Shown here one piece after another: positions 46,111 to 56,798 of a DNA stretch of 64,000 bases. The notes beneath the pieces were generated by a model. The model was given only the letters and a program-made list of their open reading frames with translations, was not told where the DNA came from and did not search any database. The position numbers and the translations under genes are program-made. The DNA lies in assembly GCF_014066305.1 (NCBI RefSeq), contig NW_023501043.1, positions 496,001 to 560,000 of the forward strand, written 5' to 3'. Position 1 is the stretch's first letter. Every line of letters starts with the position of its first letter. The stretch is from Letharia columbiana (Eukaryota; Ascomycota; Lecanoromycetes; Lecanorales; Parmeliaceae).

Positions 46111-46652
46111 CCTAAACCAAAGTCTACTCTACAGTACCGTCCCTTGTCTCCTACAGGATTGGGCCGGATTAGGGATTCTTCTGTACATTGCTGTGAAAAC
46201 GGTGGACTGATATGCGTGCAAGTGAAGAAAACAGTGCCAGTGAAGGGAAGTCAGCCGTAGCGTTTAGGCAGCCAAGGGTGTCTTATGTGAATAGGGGCCG
46301 CAAGATAGTGACATACATCCGCGGCCGCCTACGAAAAATTGACGAGAGAATGTATTTTCTTACTCGGATCTTGCTGTATCGCGATACAGATGCGGGAAGG
46401 CTTTGGAGGGCGTTGCCAAGTGTCATTGGGGAATAGGGGGATGGTAGACCTGGAGGGAAGAATTTGCTGTTTGTAGGTAGAGGGAGATGCAAAAAAGGAG
46501 CATTTTCCATTCAGCTATCGGCAGGAGGATCTGAGCTATCCAAGTCCTCCTATCTCATGCAGCGAACGTAACAAAGCACACAGCATGGCCTTTGGCCCAT
46601 CGAACATGTCAAGCAAACCCATTCGTCTCGGCCTGACGTGTATCGATGGTAT
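46111..46652. other. Edge of the AT-rich island; no gene seen
   Basis: Base composition returns to normal here. A plus-strand frame at 46212-46436 has no recognisable domain. Probably 3' flank of the Myb/SANT-like gene. Confidence 0.45.
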
Positions 46653-47479
46653 TCAGGCGGTGATCTCCGCGTCGAGCCCCGCCTGAGCCAGATCCGCAAG
46701 CTCAGATCCAATAACAGACCCCTCGCCGACATCACTGGGATCTGTGACAGCATCCTCGTACTTGCGCTTCTTGGAGGTGCGTGTATCGTTGTCATCATCG
46801 CTACCGGTTTCCATCTCGACAGGCACGTTCTCTGCTGAAGAGTTAACCAAAAACAAGTGGAGAAGCGATGGGATCCATACTAGCATCATCGACGTTGGCA
46901 GCAGCTTTACCCTTCTTCCCTTTGGCCCCAGCAGCAGGCTTGCGGGTCTTCTTTACTCCAGCAGGAAGAGCAGCAGGCTTGCGGGTCTTCTTTACTCCAG
47001 CAGGAAGAGCAGCTGCCTTGCGCGAAGCTTTGACGGGAGTGGTAGTTGTGGCTTTGCCGGGAGCGGTGGGATCAGCGTCGGCCCGAGCGATCTTGCGCAG
47101 CTTCTTCAAGTGCTCCTGGACAGCGCGGGGAGTGCAGGTGACTTCATCGGTAGTCAGCTGGAGAGATGTTAGGCCCGAGATCTAGAGATGGTGAAGTTGA
47201 TTGGGTACTTGCCTGTTGAGCGACGGCTTCGAAGTCGGGCTTCACATCGGAGACCTTGAGAATGGTAAGGAGGAGTTTGGCGTCGGCGTCGCCTGTGAGA
47301 CTAGGTGATTAGTGTCATAGTAACGAAAGATTGAGAGGCTAAGGCAGGTTCAGTGATATAGGATGCGAGGATGGCCAGGTGCTGAGGCTGGACGCTGAAG
47401 CTTCATATACTTGTTTGGAGGTAGTAAGAGGTAGAGAAGCTCACTCACCATTCCAGATCATCGTCTTCTTTCCAGACAT
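46653..47479 (-). CDS. Small Myb/SANT-like basic nuclear protein
   Basis: Four exons (47479-47449, 47292-47213, 47157-46881, 46834-46653) join in phase to 189 residues. The N-terminus, MSGKKTMIWNGDADAKLLLT then ILKVSDVKPDFEAVAQQL and CTPRAVQEHLKKLRKIARA, has the three-helix Myb/SANT-like pattern common in ascomycete protein families. The middle is AT-hook/histone-H1-like: two tandem AALPAGVKKTRKP repeats and KGKKGKAAA. The C-terminus is acidic with KKRKYE. Intron 2 (47212-47158) starts with GC (GCAAGT), a rare GC-AG intron. An in-frame extension upstream to 47734 exists but looks like 5' UTR. A chromatin or transcription role is inferred. Confidence 0.75.
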
Positions 47480-48504
47480 TGTGCTGGGTAGATGAGTTGG
47501 TATTTTTATAATATTATTCTTAAGAGCGGGATCGGGCTCGAAGCTGGATACTAGAGGTTGGTAAGTCTCTGTAAACTCAGGATGTTCTTTAACGATTCGC
47601 TGGATAGTCCGAAAGTGGAACTGCTCGATAGGTTTGGTCGAAAGGCTATCGTTAAGGGAGGGGTGAAGTGTGAGAGGGCCATGTGAAGGAGGGAAAGTGA
47701 AATCTCGATGTGAGGAGAGGAAGCTGGGAGGCATGTGTTGATGCTTGAGGGAACAAGATGAGAGCAGGTGTTAGTAACTGGCTGGCTCGAGGTCAAGTAG
47801 ACTTACGCGATATCAGTGAATTGCAAGCAAGGATTTGGTGATTGCTGTGGGTGTCAAGAGCTGAATAAGACACAGTAGTATCTCTTCACACTTGGCTGTC
47901 AACTCAAAAGCTTACTCTTTATCCTGCACCCGTTTACATAGGCCCATTCACCCTTACCCCAGCTCGATTCCCGTCACTTTCGATCACTTCCCAGCTGTCA
48001 CCTCGATAGAAGTTGGTGAGAATTTGACGAATGAATTCGAGGGCTAAGACCCACGGGTGAAGTACTCCTGCCCAATAAGAAGACGAGAACCACTTCACTG
48101 GACACTGGGATACTTTTGAGGAAGTGATCGAAGGCCTCGAGGAGTATCTAATCCCCTCCATCTTCGGACCTACATCTCCCTCATCACGGCACATACCTTT
48201 AGCAAGACCATTGCTTTGGAACATCTTCCAAGTCTTGCTACATCATTGCGACATATCCATCAACTTCTCCAGCTCTCATAGCATTCGAAACACTCACCAG
48301 GTACGTGTATGATAGAACATTCGGTCCCATGTGCTGCAGAGCAAGTGCCTTGACCCCAACATCACTGGTATTGGAGAAGACGTCCATCTGTAGCATCCGC
48401 TACCACCAACAGCGCCTTCACGGCATTGGTGTCTCGCCCCAAGCTGTTTGCACCCTCGAGAGTCATTAACGGCCGACCCCTACTGACTTCAGCTGCATCC
48501 TCAG
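47480..48504. other. Divergent region between two Myb/SANT-like loci
   Basis: Short frames only. It probably contains the promoter of the minus-strand gene and possibly lost 5' exons of the plus-strand pseudogene. No motif recognised. Confidence 0.4.
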
Positions 48505-50925
48505 GTAACTTCCGACACTCTTCCAGCTACCCCGAAGAAGGTTCCGCCTACCCCCAACGTTACCCCAGCATCAACTCCTGCTACCTCAGCCACCAACTCC
48601 CCAGCAACTATCCTCAGCGATAGCATCAAGAAGACCAAGAAGACCAGAGAGATGGCTAGGCAACATGCTTCACGACCTGAGAAGCGTCACCCGATGCGCT
48701 GGACTGGTACGTGGTCTTTCTTTTTGTTTTGCTGATTTGCGCTTGCCCACCAAGGGTTCCTTGGCATCCTCAGCCGAACACTTGCACCAACCCATTTGAA
48801 CACAAAGGATTGTGCCTAGTGAGCTCGTCCCTCATTCCATGGAGTACTTTTGTTCGAGATGCATTTCTTCTTCGGTGTCGTCCAGTGATTCCCACTGGGA
48901 CTTTTGGGCTGCCACAAAACTTTTGATGTGTCTCCATCTCAACACCCTCTTAAAGCAGAGCGCATCATTGCTGCGAAGACTTTGCTAGTCCAACATCGTG
49001 CAACTCTCCCTCTTTGCTCCGTCTCTCTCAGTTCATCATAATTTCCCGTCCTGCATGACTCCTTGCTGACACCATCGCAGATGAGTCGGACAAGAAGCTG
49101 CTCTTGGCCATGTAGTACCAATGCAACCTTGTAGGCTTCGCCGTACCATGGACCGAGATTGCCAGCATGATGGGAGAAGGGCGCACCGGAGGTGCTGTGA
49201 TACACCACTTGGCCGAGCTTCGCATCCGCATGGTCACTCAATGCCTCTGTGTCCCACCTCCCTAATCTCGACCTCTGCCTCAAGTGGCTCGAAGGCGAAG
49301 GCTACTCCTACCAAGAATGGCAACGCACAACCCACTCCAAATTTAACCAAGTCTACTCCTGCGAAGCCGAAAAGGGCAGAAAAGGAAGCCGCTCCAGGCT
49401 CCGATGAATCCGAGGAGGAAGAGGGTTCTTGGAACAACGAAGACTCGGACGAGGAATACGGAAAGCCTCGTGCTAAGCGTGCCAAATTTGATGCTAAGGG
49501 CCCAATGCGTCGTATGATAAAGACGGAGAATTGTGACGAAGAGGAGGATACTCCTTTCAGAGCTCTCAAGCACAAGCATCAGAGCTCCAAGTCCTTTTCT
49601 CGCGATCTTTCCGCGTACGGAACAACTGACATCAACGGCCCAATGCGTCGTATGATGAAGAGTCGTATGAAAAAGACGAAGAATTGTGACGAAGAGGAGG
49701 ATACTCCTTTCAAAGCTCTCAAGCGCAAGCGCAAGCGTCAGAGCTTCAAGTCCTTTTCTCGCGATCTTTCCGCGTCCGGAACAACTGACATCGACGGAAA
49801 GCCTATCAACGACTACAGCGATGTCGAAGATGATACCAAGGAGGAGATTGTCGCCGCTGGCGCCCCTTGGCTAGCTCTCGAGGATGACTACGTTAGCCAT
49901 CCCAAGACTGGGAAGAAGACTCCCTACAAAAAGAAGAGCTTGGTAGTATCTCTGCCGACGACTCCTTACAAGACAAGCATGGTAGGAACCGTCAAGGAGG
50001 AGGATACAAGCGACATGAGCGGTGGCGAGGTCGATAACGAGAGCGATGACGAAGTGGTAGGCGGTAGGGTCGAGAGTTACGTCGACGGTTCTCACGTCTT
50101 CAGCAACCAGGACATGGATCACGAATTCTCCAATTCCCCTTATAACCAGAACTTCGAGGATCTTGCTGCAGCTCAAATGGAACCAGCATCCGGCACAATG
50201 GATCACAATGGCATGTACAAAGACTCGTACCATGATAGGCCACAAGTCACGCCCTCCAACGGCGATTCGTACCAAGGTCGTCAGACTTTCGTAGATGCCT
50301 ACAACAACGACTACAACAATCCTTCTGCTGGTATGTTCGAGAATGATGGATTGGGTCAGAGCCAGGCAATGGAGCACCCCGAAGGGTTCGGAAGCAGCGA
50401 TGGCGGGAACTTTACCTTGGGCCAGATCTCCACCAACTTCAACCAACAGAGCGCTGGCGGTTTCGGAGCCATGAATGGTGGATTCATTGGAGGAACCTTC
50501 GACAACAACGGAGGTGTCGATAACGATTCGTTTGGAAATGGCGCAATGTCCAATGGCATCATTCAGCCGGATGCTTCTGGTTACCAGACCGGCAATGGTT
50601 ATGGTGCATCTTCCAACTCCTTCGACAACAGCGTTGGCGGTCTTCCTCTCTCCAATGGTCACCACCATCCTCAGAATGTCCCCTGTCCCGTTGAAACATC
50701 CTGGCCCAGCAATCATAGCCAACCACACTCCAGCTGGTACATCAGCTGGAGTGGGTTTCAGCTAAGGATACGTCAGCATTTGCCATTTTGATCTCGGATC
50801 CTTTGACGATACCCAACCCCGACTTCTCCACAAACGATGACACCGCTGGACTCTTCAACGTGGGTCACTTCGATGGTAATTTCGTTGGTGATGGCATGTT
50901 CGTAAACGACCTTCATGGCAACTGA
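48505..50925 (+). pseudogene. Myb/SANT-like protein, multiply disrupted
   Basis: An exon ending REMARQHASRPEKRHPMRWT (to 48706) joins in phase over intron 48707-49080 to DESDKKLLLAM, TAG, YQCNLVGFAVPWTEIASMMG and GAVIHHLAELRIRMV: a Myb/SANT-like domain split by a stop at 49113-49115. A frame change near 49262 leads to the long disordered region (GSKAKATPTKNGNAQPTPN onward) with a duplicated GPMRRM...CDEEEDTPF block at 49501 and 49639, and an Asn/Gly-rich tail. Two more frame changes (near 50690 and 50755) are needed to reach the natural-looking end NPDFSTNDDTAGLFNVGHF at 50925. At least four lesions make loss of function likely, although unrecognised introns could explain some. Confidence 0.65.
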
Positions 50926-51712
50926 GCTCCGTCTCCATTCGCTAGAGCTGGCAATGGACGTAGTGGCTGGTGGATGCTGCTTCTTTTTAACCCTTCTTTT
51001 CCTAGCCAGTGAGATTGGCGGATCCTCATGCGCCTATCAGCTTGTGCAATGTCCTCCTTTCAGTCAGTCAGACAAGCATGGTGTTCCTTGTGCAACATCC
51101 ATCACTTGTCCTCACCAGGCGCAATGACGACAGCAGGCTTTATTAGATGAGAAGCTTGTGGCCTTCAGCTGCGTCATCAAGTTGCCAGTCGGTATGTTCC
51201 ACTCTCGATGAGTGGCTTGAGGGTTGCGGTGGACCTCGAAAATGCACGGCGTTCGAATTTTCCCCCCCAGCACGACCTCATAGGTTAATCATGTTTCCCA
51301 CTCTTGCAGATGATCGACAACATTGTTATCTTCGGCCTTCTGAGGTACTCGATGGCTCGTTCGACCTAGCTCGTTCGTGTCCGGAGGGTCCTTGTCCTGC
51401 TGAGAAGATAGATTAGCTAGATGAACCAAACAAAATGTATACATCTTCACAAACTTCTGCGACTCAATGTGCTGTGCAACATAAGCTTCAGAAAGATCGG
51501 TTAACAGAAGATACCAGTTGTCTGGCGGACTTATTCATGCCAAGTACTGCGACGATGGTGTTCTAGAGGATATTAGCGTGTGCAGAAAACGTTGGAACAC
51601 TTGGCACTGAGAAAATCGCACACACACCTATTAACTAAGTACCTTTCAGCTCTTATAAAGTCATCACCATTAACATTTAAGGATAGATTTCCAATATTAA
51701 AGGTCCGTAGTA
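50926..51712. other. No recognised gene
   Basis: Short frames without domains; the last 100 bp become AT-rich towards the MITE. Confidence 0.4.
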
Positions 51713-52495
51713 CGGAGGTCGGCACCAAAAGTCCTGGACAGCGCTAAAATACTTGGCACTCTTGGTATTCTTGGCACTTTCTGTATAGTTACATTTATTT
51801 AACGATAATACTTTATATAATTGCGTATATACTCATTAGCTCGCTCGGCGGAGTCGTATACGATCATACATCACCTCTCTTACGGTCTTTTCTATACTCG
51901 TTATTATCTTTAAGACGTATTATCTCCGTAATATATCTCGATATTCGCTCTATTTACTTCTAAATCCTCTTTTAACTTTTAAGTAAACTTGTAATTTTAA
52001 TAATATAGTTATTATCTTTCGACTTTCTTATAAGTTCTTAATATATCTTTTTAAATAGTATAATATTTTATTTATAATTAATAAAACTTAATAAGTATTT
52101 AAATTCGAGTTTTATTATTATAATTAATACTTTAAGTATTAAATATATTAATAAAAGATAATTAAGATAGAGAATAGTAAGAAGATTTCTATTTATTATA
52201 CTATATAAATAAGACTTATATATTAAAAGTCTTTATACTCTTTCTCTATTTCTTTACGCTATAATTAATACTTTAATATTATTACTATTATATATTCTAT
52301 TAATATCGCTATTATATATATACTTCGTATATTTATACTTCGTATATATATACTACGTCGCTATTATATAGAGTACTGATACTCATTAAAATAAAGAATA
52401 ATGATGCTATCTATGAAATTTGGAAGTATGCCAAGCACTCAGCCCTACCTGGACCCTTGTCTTGGCATGTCCAGGACTTTTGGTGCCGACCTCCG
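51713..52495. mobile_element. Tc1/mariner-type MITE, AT-rich interior
   Basis: 783 bp with perfect 28-bp terminal inverted repeats beginning CGGAGGTCGGCACCAAAAGT, flanked by TA on both sides (51711-51712, 52496-52497). It belongs to the same family as 30705-31198 but has less mutated ends. The interior is AT-rich with no frame, as after RIP. Confidence 0.8.
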
Positions 52496-52589
52496 TAGAA
52501 TCTACTCTTTTATCTATCTTTTAAATTAAATCCTCTAATTTTAAATCTCTTTAAATCTTTCTAAGACTTAATTAAGTATCTAGAGATAT

Positions 52590-52730
52590 TGTTAAGGAAT
52601 CATTATGATTTGACTCATATATGTGTGTGGTGTAAAAGATGTTGAGTATCTATGTAGTCTGCAGGCAGATATGTGCGGTGCCAAGCCTACGCTAGTGGCC
52701 CTATGAGTATCCCTGAGGCATCTCATGACA
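52590..52730 (-). repeat. 3' LTR of the BIR element
   Basis: Plus strand TGTTAAGGAATCATTATGAT to GCATCTCATGACA; differs from 53777-53917 at only a few positions, so insertion is recent or the pair is homogenised. Confidence 0.85.
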
Positions 52731-52907
52731 ATTGCCCACAAAAAACAGAGAAATGCCATGTCCTCATGGCAAGAAGTATGCATGCATGATTTTTCGAAAA
52801 ACCGGAAAGGAGTGGAGACACCGTGCTAATTAGTGGTGTGCATCCCACGAAATCTCCTGCTGGAATGAAAACTTTTGAATAGTACCGGAGCAAGACATCG
52901 GACGGTT

Positions 52908-53594
52908 TCAATTCGTCCAAATATGTATCGTCCGATCTTCCTCCTGCAGTGGCCTAATTGGCTGTGATCGTCGCAGTAGATCCTTCTCTTGTATCGTCAA
53001 CTCAATGATATGCCATATCAATACGATATCGCCGAGGCACGCAGAGATAGCAGGCCAAATTGTAGTGTCATTCTCCGCTTGCTGAGTGGCGATTTGACGG
53101 GGGATTGTGGAGAGGTAAGCCGTGTTCTTGACGATGGTGGCCTTGTTGCCGCTTGGTTTCTCCGCCGTGTTCTCCGCCGTGTTCTCCGCAGTATTCTCCG
53201 CATTTGCCTGTTGTAGTTCCTCCTCTTGTAGAGTATCAGACTGAGTGGCTGACTGAGTGGATGACTGAGTGGCTTGCTGAGTAGCTGACTGAGTGACTGG
53301 CTGTAGAGACCTTCTCGTATATTGCTGGCGAGTCTTCTGATTCCGGTGCTTCTTCTTCTGCTGTGTTGCACGGACGAATGGACACTCCGGTGATCGAGTA
53401 GCGTGGAAATCGAATGGATTATCACTATCCCAGTCACAAGGATCAAGACCGCATAGTGAGCACACCGTTAGATCCGGGGATGGAAAAGTAGGGTCGAATT
53501 CTCGATGAAAGCCAGCACGGGCTACGTCAGAGGCACTTGGATATACGTGTGGCCATGACGTGAATGAGGCAAGTCTTGCAGCGTATGAGTTCAT
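52908..53594 (-). CDS. BIR (IAP-type zinc) domain protein with repeat tail
   Basis: 228 residues. The N-terminal 75 follow the baculovirus-IAP-repeat pattern: RLASFTSWPHVYPSASDVAR, AGFHREFD, then zinc ligands CSLC, H in PFDFHATRSP and C in SPECPF (C-x2-C-x15-H-x6-C), with W between. BIR domains bind peptides or chromosomal passenger/IAP partners; in fungi they are otherwise seen in survivin/Bir1-type proteins. A basic/Gln stretch and a TQSATQ repeat follow, then LQQANAENTAENTAENTAEK, NKATIVKNTA and a tail ending RTIHIWTN. That C-terminal half is the same module as in element Y. The frame has no stops. Function is unknown; it may be a captured host domain or an element protein. Confidence 0.72.
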   Translation of the reverse strand: MNSYAARLASFTSWPHVYPSASDVARAGFHREFDPTFPSPDLTVCSLCGLDPCDWDSDNPFDFHATRSPECPFVRATQQKKKHRNQKTRQQYTRRSLQPVTQSATQQATQSSTQSATQSDTLQEEELQQANAENTAENTAENTAEKPSGNKATIVKNTAYLSTIPRQIATQQAENDTTIWPAISACLGDIVLIWHIIELTIQEKDLLRRSQPIRPLQEEDRTIHIWTN

Positions 53595-53776
53595 TGTGAT
53601 ATCGACAGGCCTATTGAAAGGATCGATTTGGACGGTGTCAAAAGGTACTCGATGACTGCGAGTGTGTTGGAGGTCCGGCTTGGAGCGTCACACTATTAGG
53701 TGTTGATGTGGGCTTTGCGTAAACGTCTGATGACGCCTGGATATCCTATGAAGTAGGGCCAGGTGTTGCTACCAAT

Positions 53777-53917
53777 TGTTAAGGAATCATTATGATTTGA
53801 CTCATATATGTGTGTGGTGTAAAAGATGTTGATTATCTATGTGGTCTGCAGGCAGATATGTGCGGTGCCAAGCCTACGCTAGTGGCCCTATGAGTGTCCC
53901 TGAGGCATCTCATGACA
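53777..53917 (-). repeat. 5' LTR of the BIR element
   Basis: Partner of 52590-52730; next to the putative primer-binding site at 53776-53760 on the minus strand. Confidence 0.85.
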
Positions 53918-54467
53918 TAGAATTAAAAATATCGCTATATAGCTAAAATTTAATAATTAAATTAAGACTTTAAAATACTCTATATAATTATCTAATCTTA
54001 ATCCAATCGAGACTATTTAAAATCTTTTAAATAAACGGGTTTATTAACGATAATGAAATGATTAATACGAACTTTATATGATAATTTAAAAGAAGTTATT
54101 AGAACTAGTATAGGTGCGATACTAGTATGAGTGAGGTAGATTAAGGATAATAAGGCTACCGAACTATGTATGTAGGAAGGAGGCATGATATAGTAGGAGA
54201 TGCCTCCGCCAAGGCCCGCTAGCCATAGGGCTGAGGGCTGAGTGATGTGTCAAGGATACGCTCGTAACAGAAGTAAGATCGAAATCATCGAATCGAACTT
54301 AGTGAAATTTAGGTCTAAATTGTTGAAATACTATAGCGATATAGAATACTACGAGAGGGCAATAATATTAAGCTTATTAAGTCTGAATTATAATAGAAAT
54401 GTATATATTTGGTGGGAAGCCAGCAGTAGCCGGGTAAACCTCGGTGACTAATGACTTTTGACGGCAC
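53918..54467. other. Decayed repeat DNA; target of the gypsy insertion
   Basis: AT-rich to about 54100. Then comes a less mutated segment ending AGCCGGGTAAACCTCGGTGA and ACTTTTGACGGCAC, similar to 35450-35525. The continuation of that older repeat (CAGACGGGGACGTGC) reappears at 61936, on the other side of the gypsy element. Confidence 0.6.
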
Positions 54468-54616
54468 AAAGAACAAGAATGACCACGGTATCGTGTGGGT
54501 AGAAGAGGATGTAGATTCTATGGAGGAAGAATCCGAAGGATCTTAGGGATCCAGCCAAGCAAGCTATACTACATATGGACTAGAAAGAACGACCCCGCAG
54601 GAAGCACCTTCCGACT
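54468..54616 (-). repeat. 3' LTR of the gypsy element
   Basis: Direct repeat of 61781-61930 (AAAGAACAAG to CTTCCGACT on the plus strand) with several substitutions and small indels. Confidence 0.7.
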
Positions 54617-54782
54617 ACTACAGAACAACAAGAAAGAGCCCCAGCGACTATGAAGCTATACACAAACAAGGACAAGATTAAAAGCTGCTTCTGTAGTAAA
54701 CAAAGCCGTAGCATAGTATAGCACCTGAAGCAAAAACAAAACAAAACACTGTTCCTGAAGCCTTCCGCAAGCGCATGTACTT

Positions 54783-56798
54783 CTAAGAAAGCACAAACTC
54801 CGCTTCATGAAAGCATGTACTTCCGGGAAAGCATAGACTTCGGGAAAGTGTAGGTCCTGAAGCCTTCTGCAAGAAGCATGAACTTCCAAGAAAGCTTTTA
54901 GCGGCGACGTCGGGTAGTTTGCTGTTGTGGTAATGGGGGGTAGCGGGATCCAGGAGGTAGCCTGTACGAGTAACGAAGTTCTTGAGGTGATCTCCGTGAA
55001 ATGCGTGTCTGATCTTTCGGCCATTGAGTTGTACAAGTGTGAAGGATCTTCCATGGGATCCACCATACCCACTTATTCGGAACGGACCTCTCCAGCGGGC
55101 CTCCAGCTTTCCTGTATCCTTCTGGTATAACATGACTAGATCGCCAACATGATGCGTGACTTGCTTGATTCCCTTGTTGTACCGGGAAGCCATGTCCTCC
55201 TTCTGCTGATCCGAACGTTGCCTGACCGTATCATGAAGATCCGCCCGGTGAATGAGGTATTGACGTACGATTTGAGCATGGCTAGCAGGATCTTCCAGCT
55301 CAGCTACCCAAGCAGGAACGTCACGTCCGGGAAGTGCACGTAAGGTAGACATACTGGCAGAAGCTTCCGGCAGCGGTCCGAAAAGAATGCTGGTAGAAGA
55401 GATTCCCAAGTGCTCAATGACTCGTGTATTGACCGAACCTCCAGTCTTTGGCAGACGCTGATCCCATTCTAACCCGGTGTGAAGAGAATCCTTGCGAAGC
55501 ACCGCTTCTAGAAGTTTGTTGCAGACCTCGACCATTCCCGTGCTCTTGGAAGCACCAGAAGGGCTGTATGTGACGGCAATGCCTTCGGATCTCAAGAATT
55601 CTTTCAACTCATCATTAAAGAAATGCTGACCGCGATCGAGGTAGTAGGCATGAGGCTTCCTGTACATAGCAAAGAACAACTTGAGACACCAGATAACGTT
55701 CTCCACATTAGCAGACACAGTGGCAAAGGGAACCGTGAACCTGCTCATGTAGCAGACTTTCACGAGTATGAAAGTAGATCCTGCTTTGGTAGTTTTGAGT
55801 GGGCCTATGAAATCCATCCCCATGAGCTGGAAAGGGTACGTGACTTTGATAGGATGTAAAGGCTGAGATCTGGTAGCAGGTCCATGCTTAGCACACTCAA
55901 GACACCCAGCAATGTACTTCTCGACATCTTGAGCTTTCCCAGGCCAGTAGCAGCTGCGTAGTCTTGCCAGGGTACCAGTCTTAGCCCAGTGTCCGCTTTC
56001 GTCATGAACTTCCCGGAGCACCGTGAGCACCTTTCCTTCCGGCACGCAAGGTAAGTACACGCCTCCTCGAAAGATCCACAGGATATGTCGCACCACCCGG
56101 TACTCAAAAGCTTTTCGGAGCAGCGTGGCAGTGGGAGTCGAAGATCCTACGGTAAGGAATTCGTAGATTTCGCCGAACCAGGTGCTGCTGCGGAAGGCTT
56201 CAATCCAAATCTTGATATTCTCATCGATCTTGCCGAAGGCTTCCGCAGGTGGTTCCATAGCTTCCGTAGCAGAAACAGCCTCCAGCGAGAAAGAAGAAAC
56301 ACCATGCAGCGTGCCTCTATCAACGACTTCAAGTTGCTCCGATTTGGTGAGTGCTGCTAGGAACGAATCGAATCCACCCTTGCCGTCCTTCCAGATCCAT
56401 TTCGGGCCATGATTCTCCAGTTTCTGTCGTACTCGTGTGACTGTGATATTCTCTGAGCATTCAGCATCGAACAAGGTCCTCGATAAGCCGTCGGCAGCTT
56501 TGTTTCGAGGCCCAGGTATGTACTGAATAGTGAGATTCAAGCGACGGAGTCCATCAGCCCAATGTCCGTAAATTCCCTCGTGAAGATCTGAGTCGAGGAA
56601 GTGCGTGAGAGGCTTGTGATCAGTGTGTACCACAGTAGGCTGATACGGGTGCTTGCATAAGTAGTCATACTTCTTGCAGAACGTGACAATGGCGCAGAGT
56701 TCTCGCTTGTAAGTAGGGTACTTCTTTTGAGTGGGACTGAAGGTGAACGAATCGTATAAGACAGGCACTTCCTCATCCTTTCCTGTTGCGGTAGGCTT
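54783..56798 (-). pseudogene. Gypsy pol: RNase H end and integrase
   Basis: Follows the TAG at 56801-56799 in the same frame as RT. RNase H part: YPTYKRELCAIV, VVHTDHKPLTHFL and PGPRNKAADGLSR. Integrase: zinc site HDESGHWAKTG ... CLECAKHG (HHCC), catalytic core with GMDFIGPL, YYLDRGQHFFNDELKEFL and STGMVEVCNKLLE (D, D, E), and a C-terminal GPF-type module RWRGPFRISGYGG...HGDHLKNF. The final about 40 residues after the integrase look like untranslated DNA that happens to stay open. The integrase would insert the cDNA; the domain itself is unbroken. Confidence 0.85.

Larger units (their letters stand above)
52590..53917 (-). mobile_element. Non-autonomous LTR element carrying a BIR-domain ORF
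   Basis: 1,328 bp bounded by direct 141-bp repeats with TG...CA ends. On the minus strand the 5' LTR (53917-53777) is followed two bases later by TGGTAGCAACACCTGG, a plausible tRNA primer-binding site. The single ORF (53594-52908) lies on the same strand. No gag, protease, RT or integrase, so it is TRIM/LARD-like and would depend on another element. No clean target duplication is visible (GATAT versus TAGAA). Confidence 0.75.

Noticed and set aside
49871..50728. 285-codon minus-strand frame opposite the Myb-type pseudogene
   Set aside because: Mirror of a low-complexity Asn/Gly/Asp coding region; no start context or domain.
54656..54900. Coding sequence at the very end of the gypsy integrase frame
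   Set aside because: Composition is repetitive (GAAGCCTTCCGCAAGC-like words) and beyond the usual integrase end, so probably 3' untranslated element DNA that stays open.
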